From contig CM049312.1 of the NCBI GenBank assembly GCA_026874595.1, positions 77,165,429 through 77,229,428 on the forward strand: 64,000 bases of DNA. The letters are read 5' to 3'. Made by a program: the position numbers and the translations under genes. Below are positions 22,112 to 34,854 of the stretch, piece by piece. The notes beneath the pieces are model-generated. The model searched no databases. It worked only from the letters and a program-made list of their open reading frames with translations, and was not told where the DNA came from. The stretch is from Sipunculus nudus (taxonomy: Eukaryota > Annelida > Sipuncula > Golfingiida > Sipunculidae). Positions within the stretch are counted from its first letter, which is position 1. Every line of letters begins with the position of its first letter.

Positions 22112-22799
22112 CTTGAATTTGTTAGATGTTAAGTCCTGTGAGTTAAGTCAGTACTGAGCGTTTCCTATAAACAGTTATTTTTCTGTAACATCACTTTTGG
22201 CGCAGTCATTCATGCAAAAAATATTAAAACTTAACAATTTCTTTAATTTGGCATCATATTCTTGAACTGCTTTTTGTCAACCATGAGTACCCACAGTGGA
22301 AAAGTTGCACTTCCAAGTTGTCTCATGTTGCATGTTTTGCCAGAGAATCATCAATTTACTCACTGTGTAAATGAAAGACAAGTCAGTCATTATGGCCATT
22401 TCTCATTTAGCTCATTTATGATTACTAATAATTAGATTTCTGAACAGATATCACAGTCAACAGTTGGATGACCAACCATACATGACAGGCAATGGTAAAG
22501 TGACTGACCAATCATTTGATTGCTTCCTGGTTGTGGCAGCTGCTTGATCAAATCCATAATTACAGCTTGGAATCATCACCGATTTTTCATTTTGTTCATG
22601 TCATGTTAGTATGATTCCTGTTGTAGTGTGTGAGTGACTGAGATAACTGGAGTCTAAATCAGTTCATCATCACGCTTTGGTTAGTCAGAACAGTATGTTT
22701 AATTCAGTACATTTAGCCAGACAATGACACCAAATCAAATCTCAATAGTAATTGAGCATAACATTGTGACTGTAGTGATTGAAGTTATTGTGTTTACAT
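22112..22799. other. 5' flank of the receptor gene
   Basis: This is AT-rich, unique sequence directly upstream of the receptor start. It should contain the 5' UTR and perhaps the promoter, but I see no TATA box or initiator at a convincing distance. A 5' non-coding exon further upstream is possible. Confidence 0.35.
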
Positions 22800-23060
22800 T
22801 CTGACCAGATGAGTTATTGTCCAACCTCCCATGGGTTGGGACAATTAAGAACGTCACGAGTGAAGACAGCGTTGAAGTCTGGATTCAGATTAAGCGGCCT
22901 CGGCTACCAGTGATACCGACTTGTTCACATCCTCATGAAAGACTGGCAGCCATAATCAATCGGGTCATTGTCAGTGCTTAGTGGTTCTACCGCAGCATTC
23001 AGCCTGACAAATCTGTTGTTTAGTATTCATTGGTCGCTTTCTGGGAACAATTAGCCACAG
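22800..23060. other. Unique higher-GC island upstream of the receptor gene
   Basis: The stretch is clearly less AT-rich than its flanks, non-repeated, and lies 0.7-0.95 kb upstream of the receptor start codon. It could be a promoter, an upstream non-coding exon or an enhancer of that gene. No open frame is long enough to be convincing. Confidence 0.3.
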
Positions 23061-24100
23061 GTCATGATAACCTGACCTTCTAGGGGAGGTCACTTGGGAG
23101 GTAATAACGTACTTCACCAAATATTTGAGATGAGGAGGTGGTACAGTTGCTCAAATTTGTCTCAATCTTCTGTTATTTATTAGAAATAATAAAATCCAGT
23201 ATATTCGTAAACTTCTCGAACTGCTCCTCAGCTGGATTGGGGAGCCAGTAAATTTTCTGACTTGTCTGTAGCTATGACTCTCTGACCCTGAATCAATTTT
23301 CAGGTATCCTTCATATTTTGTCCACGGCAGAAGTCATTGAATTTCTTGGTTTTCTGCTCCACATTGGTCAGTGTCATCTGCCTGGTTTCTTTATTTCACT
23401 CTTCTGGATATCTATAGAGTTTCTAAGCTGAAAATATAAAAAGCAGATCATTAACTCTAAGTTTATGATAATTAATGAACACTTCAAAATGAAAGTGTGC
23501 TAATATTTAAAGAAAAACAAAACCTGACTGTTCAGCTGACTTTAAAGGAGCCTATTCTAGTAATTGACATTTATTAATTAAATATAATCATTGAACCTTT
23601 AAAAAAATTAAGCCAGAAAGTGCTGACAAAATATACCTTCTTACCTGTTAAATAAATCAGTATCTGCCAATATATTGCCTTGAAACCGTTTGTTTACTCT
23701 TGTAAAGAGTGTTAAAAACAGTGAATCGGGCACAATCACAGGTGTCAACATAAACACAGCAAGTGGGGCCGTGTGTATTGTGGAGCCACAATGAGTGTCA
23801 ATTGGGAGATGCCCTGACTGAAATAGGAAAAAAAATGAAATACATGATCCCACTGGCTGAAACACGGGGTGTTACAGCTAAAAATCGTACCTCCGGTTAC
23901 TCGGCCATATTATCGTGAACAGACACACGTGGACTGTGTTTACCAAAACAGAGCCATAACAAGGTGTTAAACAGCCATATGTGAGGTACTGAGACTACGT
24001 GCTGGGATAGTTTTGCTGGGGAAACTTTCCTATAAAGGAAAACTGAACTGTTGGTGTGAAAGAATAGGCATTATATTGGGCCTGATTATGTCCCTTTAAT
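23061..24100. other. Non-coding DNA
   Basis: No supported feature; the minus-strand frame 23641-23865 has no recognisable domain. Confidence 0.4.
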
Positions 24101-24111
24101 ATATACACAGA

Positions 24112-24545
24112 GGAAGCCAGAAATCACATAAATTCTTTTTCCTAAAGTAGGTGAATGCATGGGCCCCTTAAGAAGGTACATTTCTAGTTAATTCAACATG
24201 CTTTATAGTTGATTGGGCCCCTTTAATGATCTAAGGGTAATTTTGGCTGTGAAAAGTTCTCATAACGCCTTTGTGAAGGATGTATGGACTTGTTTATCAA
24301 CATCATGTTTGTAAACTAAACAATGTTGACAAACAGGAAAAACATGTAACCTAAGGTGGTAGGTTGCATATATGCGGAATTCGAAAGGTCACTAGTTGCA
24401 AAATGCCATTTGAAAAGCTCTGGCTTATCTGACTTGCTGCCAGATGCCCTTGTTGAAATATTTTTATTATTTTGGCAGGCCCTCAAATATCATAAACACG
24501 TTGATATAAACAAGACAAGCAGCCTATGTGCAGTGGTATCCATGT
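24112..24545 (+). repeat. Dispersed repeat (pairs with 44645-45030)
   Basis: The main body (24240-24545) matches 44720-45030 in the same orientation: 'gga.gtatg..cttgtt', 'tgacaaacag.aaaaacatg', 'cttg...atctgacttgc..ccagatg.ccttattgaa', 'attattttggca.gcccc'. The preceding block at 24112-24155 ('gccagaaatcacataaattc') occurs at the other locus in inverted orientation (44651-44698). Family unknown; non-coding. Confidence 0.65.
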
Positions 24546-27219
24546 TTTCTGTCCTATTTTAAGCGAACCTGTGAGCTTATGCGATGGTGTGGCGTCGTCT
24601 GGCGTCCGTCGTCTGTACGTTAACCCATATTATCTTGAAAACGGCTTTCATATATTTTATAGGGAAAAAGCAAAAAAAAAACCTTTAAAAATCTTCTTCT
24701 CTGAAACTGTTCAGCCAAATTGTCCAATATTTCACAGAAATGATTCCTTGAACAATCTTTCTCAAGTTTGTTCGAATAGTTTAAGTTCGGTGATTTCTGG
24801 CCGAGTTACAGGAAGTTGAACTTAGTCATCTGTCCAAAAAAGCATACTTAAATTACAATCTCAGAAACGGCTGGAGCTATCATCACCAAATTTTATGCCA
24901 ATGTTGGTCACATGAGTCATATCTGAATTTGAGGTATAGATAGCGCCACCTGCATCGGCCTTTATTGTAGGGGGGTCATCAATGCCCGTATTACACTGAT
25001 GGCTACAAAAAAACTTCTTCTCTGAAACCATATGGCCAAATTGTTTAATATCGCACAGAAATGATCCTAGAGTAGTGCTTTCTGAAGTTTGTTCAATTGG
25101 TCTCAGTTCAGTGACTTTTGGCTGAGTTATTGGAAGCTGAATTTAGTCATATGCTGTAACAGCCCATTTTAGCTCAGTGGCTACAAAGATCTTCTTCTCA
25201 AAACCACTGGGCCAAATTCTTAAATCTCACACATAAATTATCCTTCGATGTTGATAATTTAAGTTTGTTTAAATGGTGATTTTTGGCTGAGTTATGGGAA
25301 GTTTAACTTAGCCATTTTGCTGTATTTTCCCATAAGAGTTATAAACCTGTAAAACAATTTTTGACTGATGCCACTGAGGCCAATTTGTTAAATATTTTAC
25401 AAGAATAATCCCCTGGATAATTCTTATAATAATTGTCTTTTATGGTTCCAATGATGAATTTTGGCTGAATTATAGAGATTGAATTGAGTCATTTTACCAT
25501 ATATGTTAGCTGTGTGAAGCAGATACATCTAGCCTGGCACCAGTTTATCAGCATCCATTACATCATGCCTCTATAGACATTTAGATTTCAGGTTATCTGT
25601 GGTTAATATTGACAAGAATGTTTTTTAAAAGCTTTTAAAAAATGTAGATTCATGATTTTAGATATTCCTCATGCCAGGCAATGTTTTCAATCTCAGGTAT
25701 ACAGCTCTCTGTGGGTATATAAAGACGGCTGTACATGGATTATAAATAATTGGTATCCATAATCAACTTTATTCAAGATTTTGCCATCAGTGAGATGTAT
25801 CTGTATTATAATTTTGCATTCAGTATGCATCTGTAGTAATTTTTACCGAACCTGTGAGCTAATGTGATGGTGTGGCAGTGTCTATCGTCTGTACGTTAAC
25901 CCATACTATTTTGAAAAGAACTGGAGTTAGCATCATGAAATTTAATGCAAAAAAATAGCCATCTGAAAAATTCTGCATTTTTTAGATTTTATAGAGAAAA
26001 AGTTAAAAACCTTTAAAAATCTTCTCCTCCGAAACTGTCAAGCCAAATTATTCAATATTTCACAGAAATAATCTTTTATACCATCTCTCTCAAGTTTGTT
26101 CGAATGGTTCAAGTTTGGTGAATTTTGGCCGAGTTACAGGAAGTTGAACTTAGTCATATGTGCAAAAAAGCACACTAAAATGACAGTCTCAGAAATGGCC
26201 AGAGCTATCATCACCAAATTTTATGCCAGTGTTGGTCACATGAGTCATATATGAAATTCAGGTATTGGTGGTTCCACCTGCATTGACCTTTTTTTGTATG
26301 GGGGTCATTGGTCATCTGTACATTAACCCATAATTTCTCAGGAATAGCAGGAGCTACCATCCCCAGATTTTATGCAATAATCTGTCACATATCAAATTTT
26401 GTGGGATTCAGCTTATTTTTTTTTGCTATCTGCATTTACTTAGATATTATAGGGAAAAAGCTGAACAACTTTTAAAAGTCTTCTTGTAAATGGTCCATCC
26501 AAATTGTTCAATATTTTACAGAAATGATCCCAGAGGCAAGCCCTCTCAAGTTTGTTCAAATGGTTTGCATTTGATGAATTTTAGTGGAGTTACATGAATT
26601 TGAACAGTCATTTGGCCAAGTAAGCATACTGACAAAGTAATCTCAGAAATGACTGAAGTTAGCATTACCAAGTATTGTGCAAATGATGGTCACATGACTC
26701 ATATTTGAAGTTGCAGATTTTGTGGTGCCACCTACATTGACCTGTTTTTTATGGGCAAAACCTCACAATTTTAGCATGTTTCAGCTTAAAATGTTTATGA
26801 TGAAACTTTCAAGTTGAATCGTTCAATTTTTCAAAAGAACTATCTTAGGACATGGTTCTTTCAATCATATCAGAAAAGCTTAAGTTGGTCTTATGGCCAT
26901 TATTATGTCAATTTCAAACTGAGGACTGCAAAGCTGTTCTTCTACAAAATTATTGTTTCAATTATAACATTGCACAAAAATTAGTCTTAGGTGGCCTTTG
27001 TTCAAGTTTACTTGAATGATTTTTGGCAGAATTATTGGACCTTTAACAATAAAAGGATTGCATCTTTTATCATTCTAGATATTTTGATAACAAGTTTATG
27101 AATATGTAAGCTTGAAAAAAAGTCTTTCAGTATGTGTAAAAAGTTTTACCAACAGGCCAAGATTGTGTCTGTATTTTTAAATAGGTAGAGAAACTGCCAA
27201 CTGTTTCAGATTTGGCAAC

Positions 27220-27760
27220 AGAGTTCATTCAGTGCAGCCAGATATAGGTCAAGAGTTCAATCAGTGCAGCCAAGCACTAGGCATGTGATCACCTCATGGG
27301 TAACATGTGAATACATCATGGGCACCATGTGATCACTTCATGGGTGTCATGCCCCCCAGGGCAGGGCCCCTGCATGAGCTTATGCAATGGTGTGGCTACT
27401 ATTTCAGATTTGGCAACAGGCTAGAGGTCAGTCTGGATCTATTTATAGCTCTGTCAGACTGCCAACTGTATCAGAATAGGCAACAGGTCAAAAATTCACT
27501 CAGTGCAGCCAGGCATGGGTCAGGAGTTCACTTAGTGCAGTAGCTGCATTCTATTTATAGCATAGGCAAACTGCACACTGCATTAGATTTGGCACCAAAG
27601 TTCAGCCTGGATCTATTTATAGCTTTGGCAGAGTGCCAGCTGTGTCAGATTATGCAACAGGTCAAGAGTTCACTCAGTGCAGTCAGGTGCAGGTCAAAAG
27701 TTCACTCAGTCTAGCCAGGTGCAGGTCATGAGTTCACTCAGTGCAGTAGCCTGAGGCTCG
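27220..27760 (+). repeat. Nested short tandem arrays within composite repeat copy 1
   Basis: Two interspersed motifs are present: units of about 23 bp built on 'atgtgatcacctcatgggta' (27288-27350) and units of about 30 bp built on 'gtcaagagttcactcagtgc' (27240-27260 and 27485-27760). The same arrays are at 34855-35250 and 59280-59710, with different unit numbers. Confidence 0.8.
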
Positions 27761-27849
27761 AATTTGTCATAGTTCACTCGGGGCAACTGCCTTTCTCACC
27801 TAAGCCTGGTCAGCCCCATGCATCAGACTCAAGGTAAGTTTGGTGTATT

Positions 27850-28225
27850 GGCCTGATATTTTGACCTGTCTATGTGTCTTTGATGGCTTTCTCGTTCACA
27901 AAACAGGTGTCGCCACCTACAATGACTTTTACACAGTGTATGTACCTGCTTATTTCTACAGAGGAATTTGATATATCAGCCTGAAATTGGGCATATATAT
28001 ACTTATTGAATAGCTTTGTCGTATACAAGACTGGTGGTGCAACCTACAAATAATTTTTTTTGCACAGTGTGTGTCCCTGCTTATTTTCAGGAGGAGTTTG
28101 ATATAAATTAGTCTGAAATTGGGCATATGTATATATCTCTGATAACTTTGTTGTATACAAGACTGGCGGTGCCAGCTACAATCATTTTTGTGTTGTGTGC
28201 ACCCATGCCAGATTTTCAGCAGCAA
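27850..28225 (+). repeat. Tandem units of about 130 bp within composite repeat copy 1
   Basis: The block 'cctgaaattgggcatat' occurs at about 27980 and (as 'tctgaaattgggcatat') at about 28112, each followed by 'tacaagactgg.ggtgc.a.ctaca' and 'cagtgt.tgt.cctgctta'. Three diverged units can be followed. The other copies keep fewer of them. Confidence 0.65.
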
Positions 28226-28375
28226 TGTTTGTGTAATTTTTTCTTATTCAAAATGTTTAGTACCTGCATTGTTCATATACATGATAAGTAATGGTCCAGC
28301 ATTGAAGCATTATACCTGGTGTATTTCCCAATGCACAGGTTTGCATTAGGCCAGTAGGCCTTGTTATAAAAGCTG

Positions 28376-30423
28376 CAACTGATTAACTTTAGTTTATAAA
28401 TGTCAAATAGGTGATTGGGCCTCTTTAATTGTGGGGTTTCCTGGCTTGGACACTTTTCAACAGGCTGGGCCTGCTCCTGTAAAAATCACAGATTTAAGCC
28501 AAAAGTGCAGGTCAGGGGCCACTGCATGGCTCAATAAAAAATTTTGAACCCCATGATACTGATATAATATTTGTTATTTTTTTTTCATCAAACATATGTG
28601 CACTGGCATGTTGAACTGTGGAAGACTTTATACATTTAGGAACTGGCGCACAAATATAAACTGTAAAGAGTTTAGGTATCAGTGACATATGGGTAAGTCT
28701 TATCAAGTATGAAAGAATATTTGTGTTTTAGGAGTGTTCTGTTTGTTTCCATGTTTTATTGGTAAGCTAGGCCAGAGTGAGGTGAGGTCCATTTGTGCAG
28801 ATACCTGGAGGTCAATAACCTTAGCAGGATTGAATCCAGTGAGACCAAAAAAAGTGGTTATATATTATAGATCATGAATGTGAAAGTAAACTCTATGGCA
28901 GCTACAAATGGGGAGTTTGAAATTGAGAAGCCATAAACTGAACCCTGGTTACTCCACAGTTAATCTAGCTCTCAGCATGTGTGAGAATACAAAATGTTCT
29001 GATTATCCCTTTGAAGGTGCATTAAGAGCCCTTCACTGTCTGGCCCATTTTTACTTGTTTTATTTGGTATCCATAATAGATGTAGTTATGATTGCCATTC
29101 CGTTTGTAGTTAGGCTATATCCGGTATATGATAGGTACTGGCCTTTACTCAGCAGTAAACACCAGTTTATGCCACTGCCTTGGTATTTTTAGTCTGCGTG
29201 GGCAGCCTCCTCATAAAACAGTATTGACCCCCCACTGTAGGTAAAATCCTTCATTTATTTTCTGATAAATACCTTTTTACCAGTTAGACAGATGGGGCAG
29301 ATTTTACGTCCACTATTTCCTGATTTCACACTCTGATCACCAGCAATCTAACCAGCAGCCACCGATCAATTCAAGGTAATTACAAACATAAGGTTTTTTT
29401 ATGGATTAATTGTTTTCCATGCAGCCTGGTGAGGAATAAATTGGACTTCAAAACAACAGATGTTTGATTCAAATCATAAAAAATTAAACTACTACAGTGA
29501 ATTAATGGTTGAGGTCTCAGGTCAGATATCTGGCTTTTACCATATCATTCAATATGACACTTTGTTACATTCAATGAAATTACCTTTAACCTTCATCATA
29601 AAAAAAATATGAAATGATCTAAAACTCATGGTACTGTTATTTCCAATACTTATACCACAATGGTTTACTAGCTAGCTTGGCAATACTACACTATTTTCCA
29701 AACTGATAAAAATATGTGACCTTTAAAAATCCTACATAAAACATTTGCTTAGCTTAGATGTAAAATCAGAATTCACTGTGTTGCAGATAAAAAATAAAAC
29801 AAAATTATGAGACAGGAACTGTTCACTGCATCAGAATTGTAAAAATAATATCAGTTTGTATTATTACAGATGCAGCCTTAAATATTGCTCGAGTGTTCTT
29901 AACAAATATCAAGATTTCTTTTTGGTAACTGAAACTTACAAGCATACAAAACTGTTGCATACAATATTTGGAATATTTTCTCTTTGTTTTGCTTTTTTTT
30001 GAAGATTTTTAAAAAAATAGGTAATACAATATTAACAAAGGAATTTTTGATACCATAATACTGTGTCACACTGCACAGAATCGATTTAGACTCTGCTGGT
30101 TTGGGATTATGGGCATTGAAATTCAAACCCCACAATGCACTGGGGTACTGAATTAATACACCAGCAGAGTTATAGTTATTAATGTAGTGAAGAGGATATT
30201 GCAGTCTGTTCAAAGACGCTGAATAAAAATTTTTCAAGACAAATTACAGAGTTATTTTGTAAGCATGCACATGTGAAATGTAAACAAAAGGTGTTTCCTT
30301 GAAATGTAACACATTTTGATTTGACAGTTTAGACAAGTAGTCCGGACCGTTTCACAGTGCCACAACCAAAAGAGTCTTGTTTTGAGTAGAAACAACCTCT
30401 TGTGGAAGGCTGGTGAATACTGT
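28376..30423. other. Non-coding DNA
   Basis: No supported gene. Frames at 28908-29192 (+) and 29899-30237 (-) have no recognisable motifs and lie in AT-rich sequence. Confidence 0.4.
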
Positions 30424-30545
30424 GTAACAGGGCTTGACATTAACTTTTGAAAGTACTTGCAAAGTAGGGCAAGTGACAACTAGCTTTTATTTGCCCCACA
30501 TGGATTTTTACTTGTCCCACAAAAATCAGTGATTGCACCCACAAC
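30424..30545. repeat. Possible dispersed repeat fragment with 'ggcttgacattaacttttga'
   Basis: The segment has internal 'cttgc..agggcaagtg' and 'tttgccccaca..ttacttgtcccaca' inverted and direct similarities. I recognise this style from interspersed sequences in animal genomes but cannot name the family. It occurs only once here, so the call is weak. Confidence 0.3.
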
Positions 30546-30867
30546 AAAAAAAAAATGTGATCCACATGATAATTTTGCAACAATATTCATATTCAAATGT
30601 TTGATAATAATATATCTCTTTATCATTTGCACAGATTAAATCATGCAGGTAATTTAAGCTAGAGTTATTACAATATGATTTCACTTCTGAAAAAGAGAGA
30701 TGCTGTATCAAGATTTTAGGATCAAGTTTTTTCTACTTATTAAAGTCTGTATGTGGTGGATAAGACATTTTAAGGCAGTCCTTTTACTGAGTCTCAATAT
30801 GTCTGGAAAAAGGTGGTTATAATTTGATCCTCTGTGTGCTGACTTCCCTAAAATGGCATTTTTGTTG

Positions 30868-31275
30868 TTATGGCCTACCTCAAGGTAAGCCATGATACCA
30901 GGGCAAATGGATACATATAACCTATGAACTTTCAGGCATATATACTCTTACTGGAGCATACTATGTCTAAAACAAAGATGTTAATTTTGTCCCCTTTATT
31001 TGTTTATCAGTAACTCGATCCTTAAATATCATTTATGCTGTTATGACCTACCTGAAAGTAAGCCATATACAAGGGCAAATGGATACATATAACCTATGAA
31101 CTTCCAGGCATATACCTCTTGCCTAGGCAATGTAGGCATAATGTATCCTGAGTAAAGGCATTTATAATTTGATCCTTTGTGCCTTTATTTCACTAAAATA
31201 ACATTGTTGTTGCCGTATAGCTGAAGGTAAGCCACATATGACAAATTGATACAGATATAAAACCTATGAACCTTA
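30868..31275 (+). repeat. Three tandem units of about 170 bp
   Basis: The block 'gtaagccat...gggcaaatgg' with 'atacatataacctatgaac' occurs near 30885 and 31058, and in diverged form near 31225. Each is followed by 'ttgatcct..' or 'gatcctt' and an 'aaaatggcattt' or 'aaaataacatt' block. Units 1 and 2 are close; unit 3 is diverged. Confidence 0.8.
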
Positions 31276-31599
31276 ATGAACTCATACATTTGCTCCTACT
31301 CACTCATTGATCTTGTTAATGATGAAAAATGATGAATTGGTACTTCACGTCAGGGAGTGGTTGTAGTCAGTAAGTAGGAGTAAGCCACCTCATGCAAGGC
31401 ATACCTGCTTGAATGTGTGTGTTTGTGTGTCTGTGTGAAAGCAATATATCAAAAGTACACATACCTGGCCTTTCAATGTGGTTAACTTTATCCTCAATGA
31501 GTAATTACCTATACAGGTTTCTCATTAAGCTACTGGTATAATTACCTAATGTATTTATAAAATATACTTCCAAGGTTTCCAGCACAATACCTCTCAGAA
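31276..31599. other. Non-coding DNA
   Basis: Nothing supported apart from a short (GT)n stretch near 31418-31435. Confidence 0.4.
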
Positions 31600-32060
31600 T
31601 CTTTACGTTTCCAAACACAGTTGACAATAAATCAGTCGGTGTTTGGCTCAGCCTGCATCTCGTTGATGAAGGCACGGAATGTATCGTAGAACATCCATCT
31701 GTGATGTATAATGATGCAGAGAGTGTAATTATGGCCGACTCGTAATCTTCACGGCTTAGGTGACCACAGGTCAAAGCTGTGCATGATCACTTCTCAGAGT
31801 ACAAGTCATCAAACTGCTCTCTGTATGGCATGGACATGATGAAGGCCCTGATCGTGCCAGTCTCATGCCTGAAGCAATCGTCATAGCAATGGCATCACCA
31901 CCAGAAATGAGTGAAGCGTGCCCATACATAGGTGGCATGGTTAGTAAACAAGGCCTATTGATCACTCGTCGCTGTGGTATTGATGAGCGCTTACGATCCG
32001 ATAATGAAGGCTAGGATTTTCAGCCACCCTTGAACGTGTCAGTCATTAATGGTGATGAAA
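31600..32060. other. Unique higher-complexity island
   Basis: GC content is above the local background and the sequence is not repeated in the window. The minus strand has two adjacent open frames (31774-31505 and 31965-31771, 89 and 64 codons) that abut at 31771-31774, with no recognisable domain. It may be a conserved non-coding element or part of an unrecognised exon. Confidence 0.25.
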
Positions 32061-32732
32061 TAAAGATGTCCGCACATAGGTTTACAATCCCATGAATTTG
32101 TGATGTAAGATGAAGATAAAACCGATGACATGATGCTGAATTAATGATGCTGGGATTAAATTTATTTTGCTTTTCAGTTATAATTACACCATTCATGTAG
32201 TTTGAAATTTTATCTTTAATGTTAGTTAAGACTATGATTTTGGTTGTTTAAATCAGTCTAGTTATGTAGCAAAGTCCTGATCTTAAGTTTCACAGTGCTG
32301 AATTAAAAATCATAACAACCTCAGGAATTAAATTGTGCAAATTGAAGGGCAGGGAATTTAATTTTGTAACAAAAGATCATGGTCCAATTAGTTAGAACAT
32401 TTGTATACCTTCTCAATGTAGAGGTACATTTTATGCAGGATTTTTGAATAAGAAACAAAAATAAGATTTAAAATTAATTTAACTATTTATGAAACAGCCT
32501 TTATTTAGTCCACCTGAATCCTAGATTACTTTTCACAGACCTCTTAGTTTTGATCAAACTCCGGAATCTGCTAGGAATGAGAAGGGACTCTATGTCTCAG
32601 GTGGCATAGGTAAATCAAATTAACATCATGCCTGAAACATTTAATAATATAAAGAGGAAAAAAAATGGATTACAAGAAGTACCTAGCAAGGGCCTTACTG
32701 ATATTAAAGATGGACCAAAGATTCATGATTTT
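32061..32732. other. AT-rich non-coding DNA
   Basis: No supported feature. Confidence 0.4.
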
Positions 32733-33221
32733 TAGCAAACCTGTGAGCTTATGCAATGGTGTGGCGTTGTCTGTTGTCCGTTGTCTGTACGTTAACCCAT
32801 ACTATCTTGAAAATGGCAAGAATTAGCATCACAAAATTTTATGCATAAAATTAGTCATCTAAAAAACTCTTTCGGATTTTGCTTATTTTTTTGCTAACTG
32901 CATTTTCTTAGATTTTATAGCGAAAAAGCTAAAAAAGCTTAAAAAATCTTCTCCTCTGAATCTGTTCAGCCAAATTGTACAATATTTTACAAAAATGATT
33001 CCGGGAACAATCTCTCTCAAGTTTGTTCGAATGGTTTAAGTTCGGTGATTTTTGGCTGAGTTACAGGAAGTTGAACTTAGTCATCTGTCCAAAAAAGCAT
33101 ACTGTGCCAGTATCATACTGACAGCTACAAATAACTTCTTCTCTGAAACGATAAGGCCAAATTGTTTAATATCGCACAGAAATGATCCTAGGGTAGTGCT
33201 TTCTGAAGTTTGTTCAAATGG

Positions 33222-34165
33222 TCTCAGTTCAGTGACTTTTGGCTAAGTTATGGGAAGCTGAATTTAGTCATATGCCATAACAGCCCATTTTAGCTAAGTG
33301 GCTACAAAAATCTTCTCAAAAACCACTGGGCCAAATTCTTAAATCTCACACATTAATTATCCTTAGATGTTGATAATTCAAGTTTGTTCAAATGTTCTCA
33401 GTTCAGTGACTTTTGGCTGAGTTATGGGAAGCTGAATTTAGTCATATGCCATAACAGCCCATGTTAGCTAAGTGGCTACAAAAATCTTCTCAAAAACCAC
33501 TGGGCCAAATTCTTAAATCTCACACATTAATTATCCTTAGATGTTGATAATTCAAGTTTGTTCAAATGGTCTCAGTTCAGTGACTTTTGGCTGAGTTATG
33601 GGAAGCTGAATTTAGTCATATGCCATAACAGCCCATGTTAGCTAAGTGGCTACAAAAATCTTCTTCTCAAAAACCACTGGGCCAAATTCTTAAATCTCAC
33701 ACATTAATTATCCTTAGATGTTGATAATTCAAGTTTGTTCAAATGGTCTCAGTTCAGTGACTTTTGGCTGAGTTATGGGAAGCTGAATTTAGTCATATGC
33801 CATAACAGCCCATGTTAGCTAAGTGGCTACAAAAATCTTCTTCTCAAAAACCACTGGGCCAAATTCTTAAATCTCACACATTAATTATCCTTAGATGTTG
33901 ATAATTCAAGTTTGTTCAAATGGTCTCAGTTCAGTGACTTTTGGCTGAGTTATGGGAAGCTGAATTTAGTCATATGCCATAACAGCCCATTTTAGCTAAG
34001 TGGCTACAAAAATCTTCTCAAAAACCACTGGGCCAAATTCTTAAATCTCACACATTAATGATTAATTATCCTTAGATGTTGATAATTCAAGTTTGTTCAA
34101 ATGTTCTCAGTTCAGTGACTTTTGGCTGAGTTATGGGAAGCTGAATTTTGCCATTTTGCTGTATT
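33222..34165 (+). repeat. Six-unit tandem expansion inside composite repeat copy 2
   Basis: The marker 'tctcagttcagtgac' occurs at 33222, 33396, 33570, 33747, 33924 and 34105, giving periods of 174, 174, 177, 177 and 181 bp. Units 2-5 are almost identical; differences are mainly a three-base 'ttc' in 'cttcttctc' and a short 'aatgatt' insertion in the last unit. Copies 1 and 3 have only about two diverged units here. Confidence 0.92.
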
Positions 34166-34854
34166 TTCCCATATGAGTTATTAATCTACAAAACGTTTTT
34201 TCGACTGATGATACTGAGGCCAGTTTGTTAAATATTTTGCAAGAACAATTCCCTGAATAATTCTTATCATAATCGTCTTTTATGGTTACAAAGAATGAAT
34301 TTTGGCTGAATTATAAAGATTGAATTGAGTCATTTTACCATATATGTTAGCTGTGTGAAGCAGATACATCTAGCCTAGCACCAGTTTATCAGCATCCATT
34401 ACATCATGCCTCTAGACATTTAGATTTCAGGTTATCTATGGAAAATATTGACAAGAATGTTTTTTAAAAGCTTTTAAAAAATGTAGATTTATGATATTAG
34501 ATATCATCTGTACACTAACTAATAATTTCTCAGGAATAGCAGGAGCTACCATCCCCAAATTTTATGCAATTATCTGTCACATATCAAATGTTGATGGATT
34601 CAGCTTATTTTTGCTATCTGCATTTACTTAGATTTTACAGGGAAAAAGCTGAAAAAAAAACTTTAAAAGTCTTCTTCTTGTAAACGGTCCAGCCAAATTG
34701 TTCAATATTTTACAGAAATGATCCCAGAGGCGAGCCCTCTCAAGTTTGTTCAATGGTTTGTGTTGGATAAATATTAGCAGAGTTACATAACAGGCCAAGA
34801 TTGTGTATGTTTCTTGAATAGGTTGAGAAACTGCCAACTGTTTCAGATTTGGCA

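Larger units (their letters stand above)
24558..28375 (+). repeat. Composite dispersed repeat, copy 1 (about 3.8 kb, most complete)
   Basis: It starts at 'cgaacctgtgagcttatgcg' followed by 'atggtgtggcgtcgtctg' and 'tctgtacgttaacccatat'. It then runs through blocks that recur in several forms: 'cttcttctctgaaac', 'gccaaattgttcaatattt', 'aatgatcc', 'ctcaagtttgttc', 'ttggctgagttac.ggaagttgaac'. A second head starts near 25850 and a partial third near 26300. The last 1.1 kb has short tandem arrays. It ends at 'gcattagg..gtaggccttgtt'. Two further copies in the same orientation are at 32733-35640 and 57258-60192. No protein is encoded, and it has no clear terminal repeats or target duplication. Confidence 0.9.

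Noticed and set aside
27307-27543. A conserved small protein, because similar frames occur at 34994-35212 and 59371-59670
   Set aside because: The similarity comes from the composite repeat; frames differ in length and start, and the region is made of short tandem units.
28908-29192. A 94-codon plus-strand frame with hydrophobic middle part as a receptor fragment
   Set aside because: No class A motif or other signature is present; it looks like chance.
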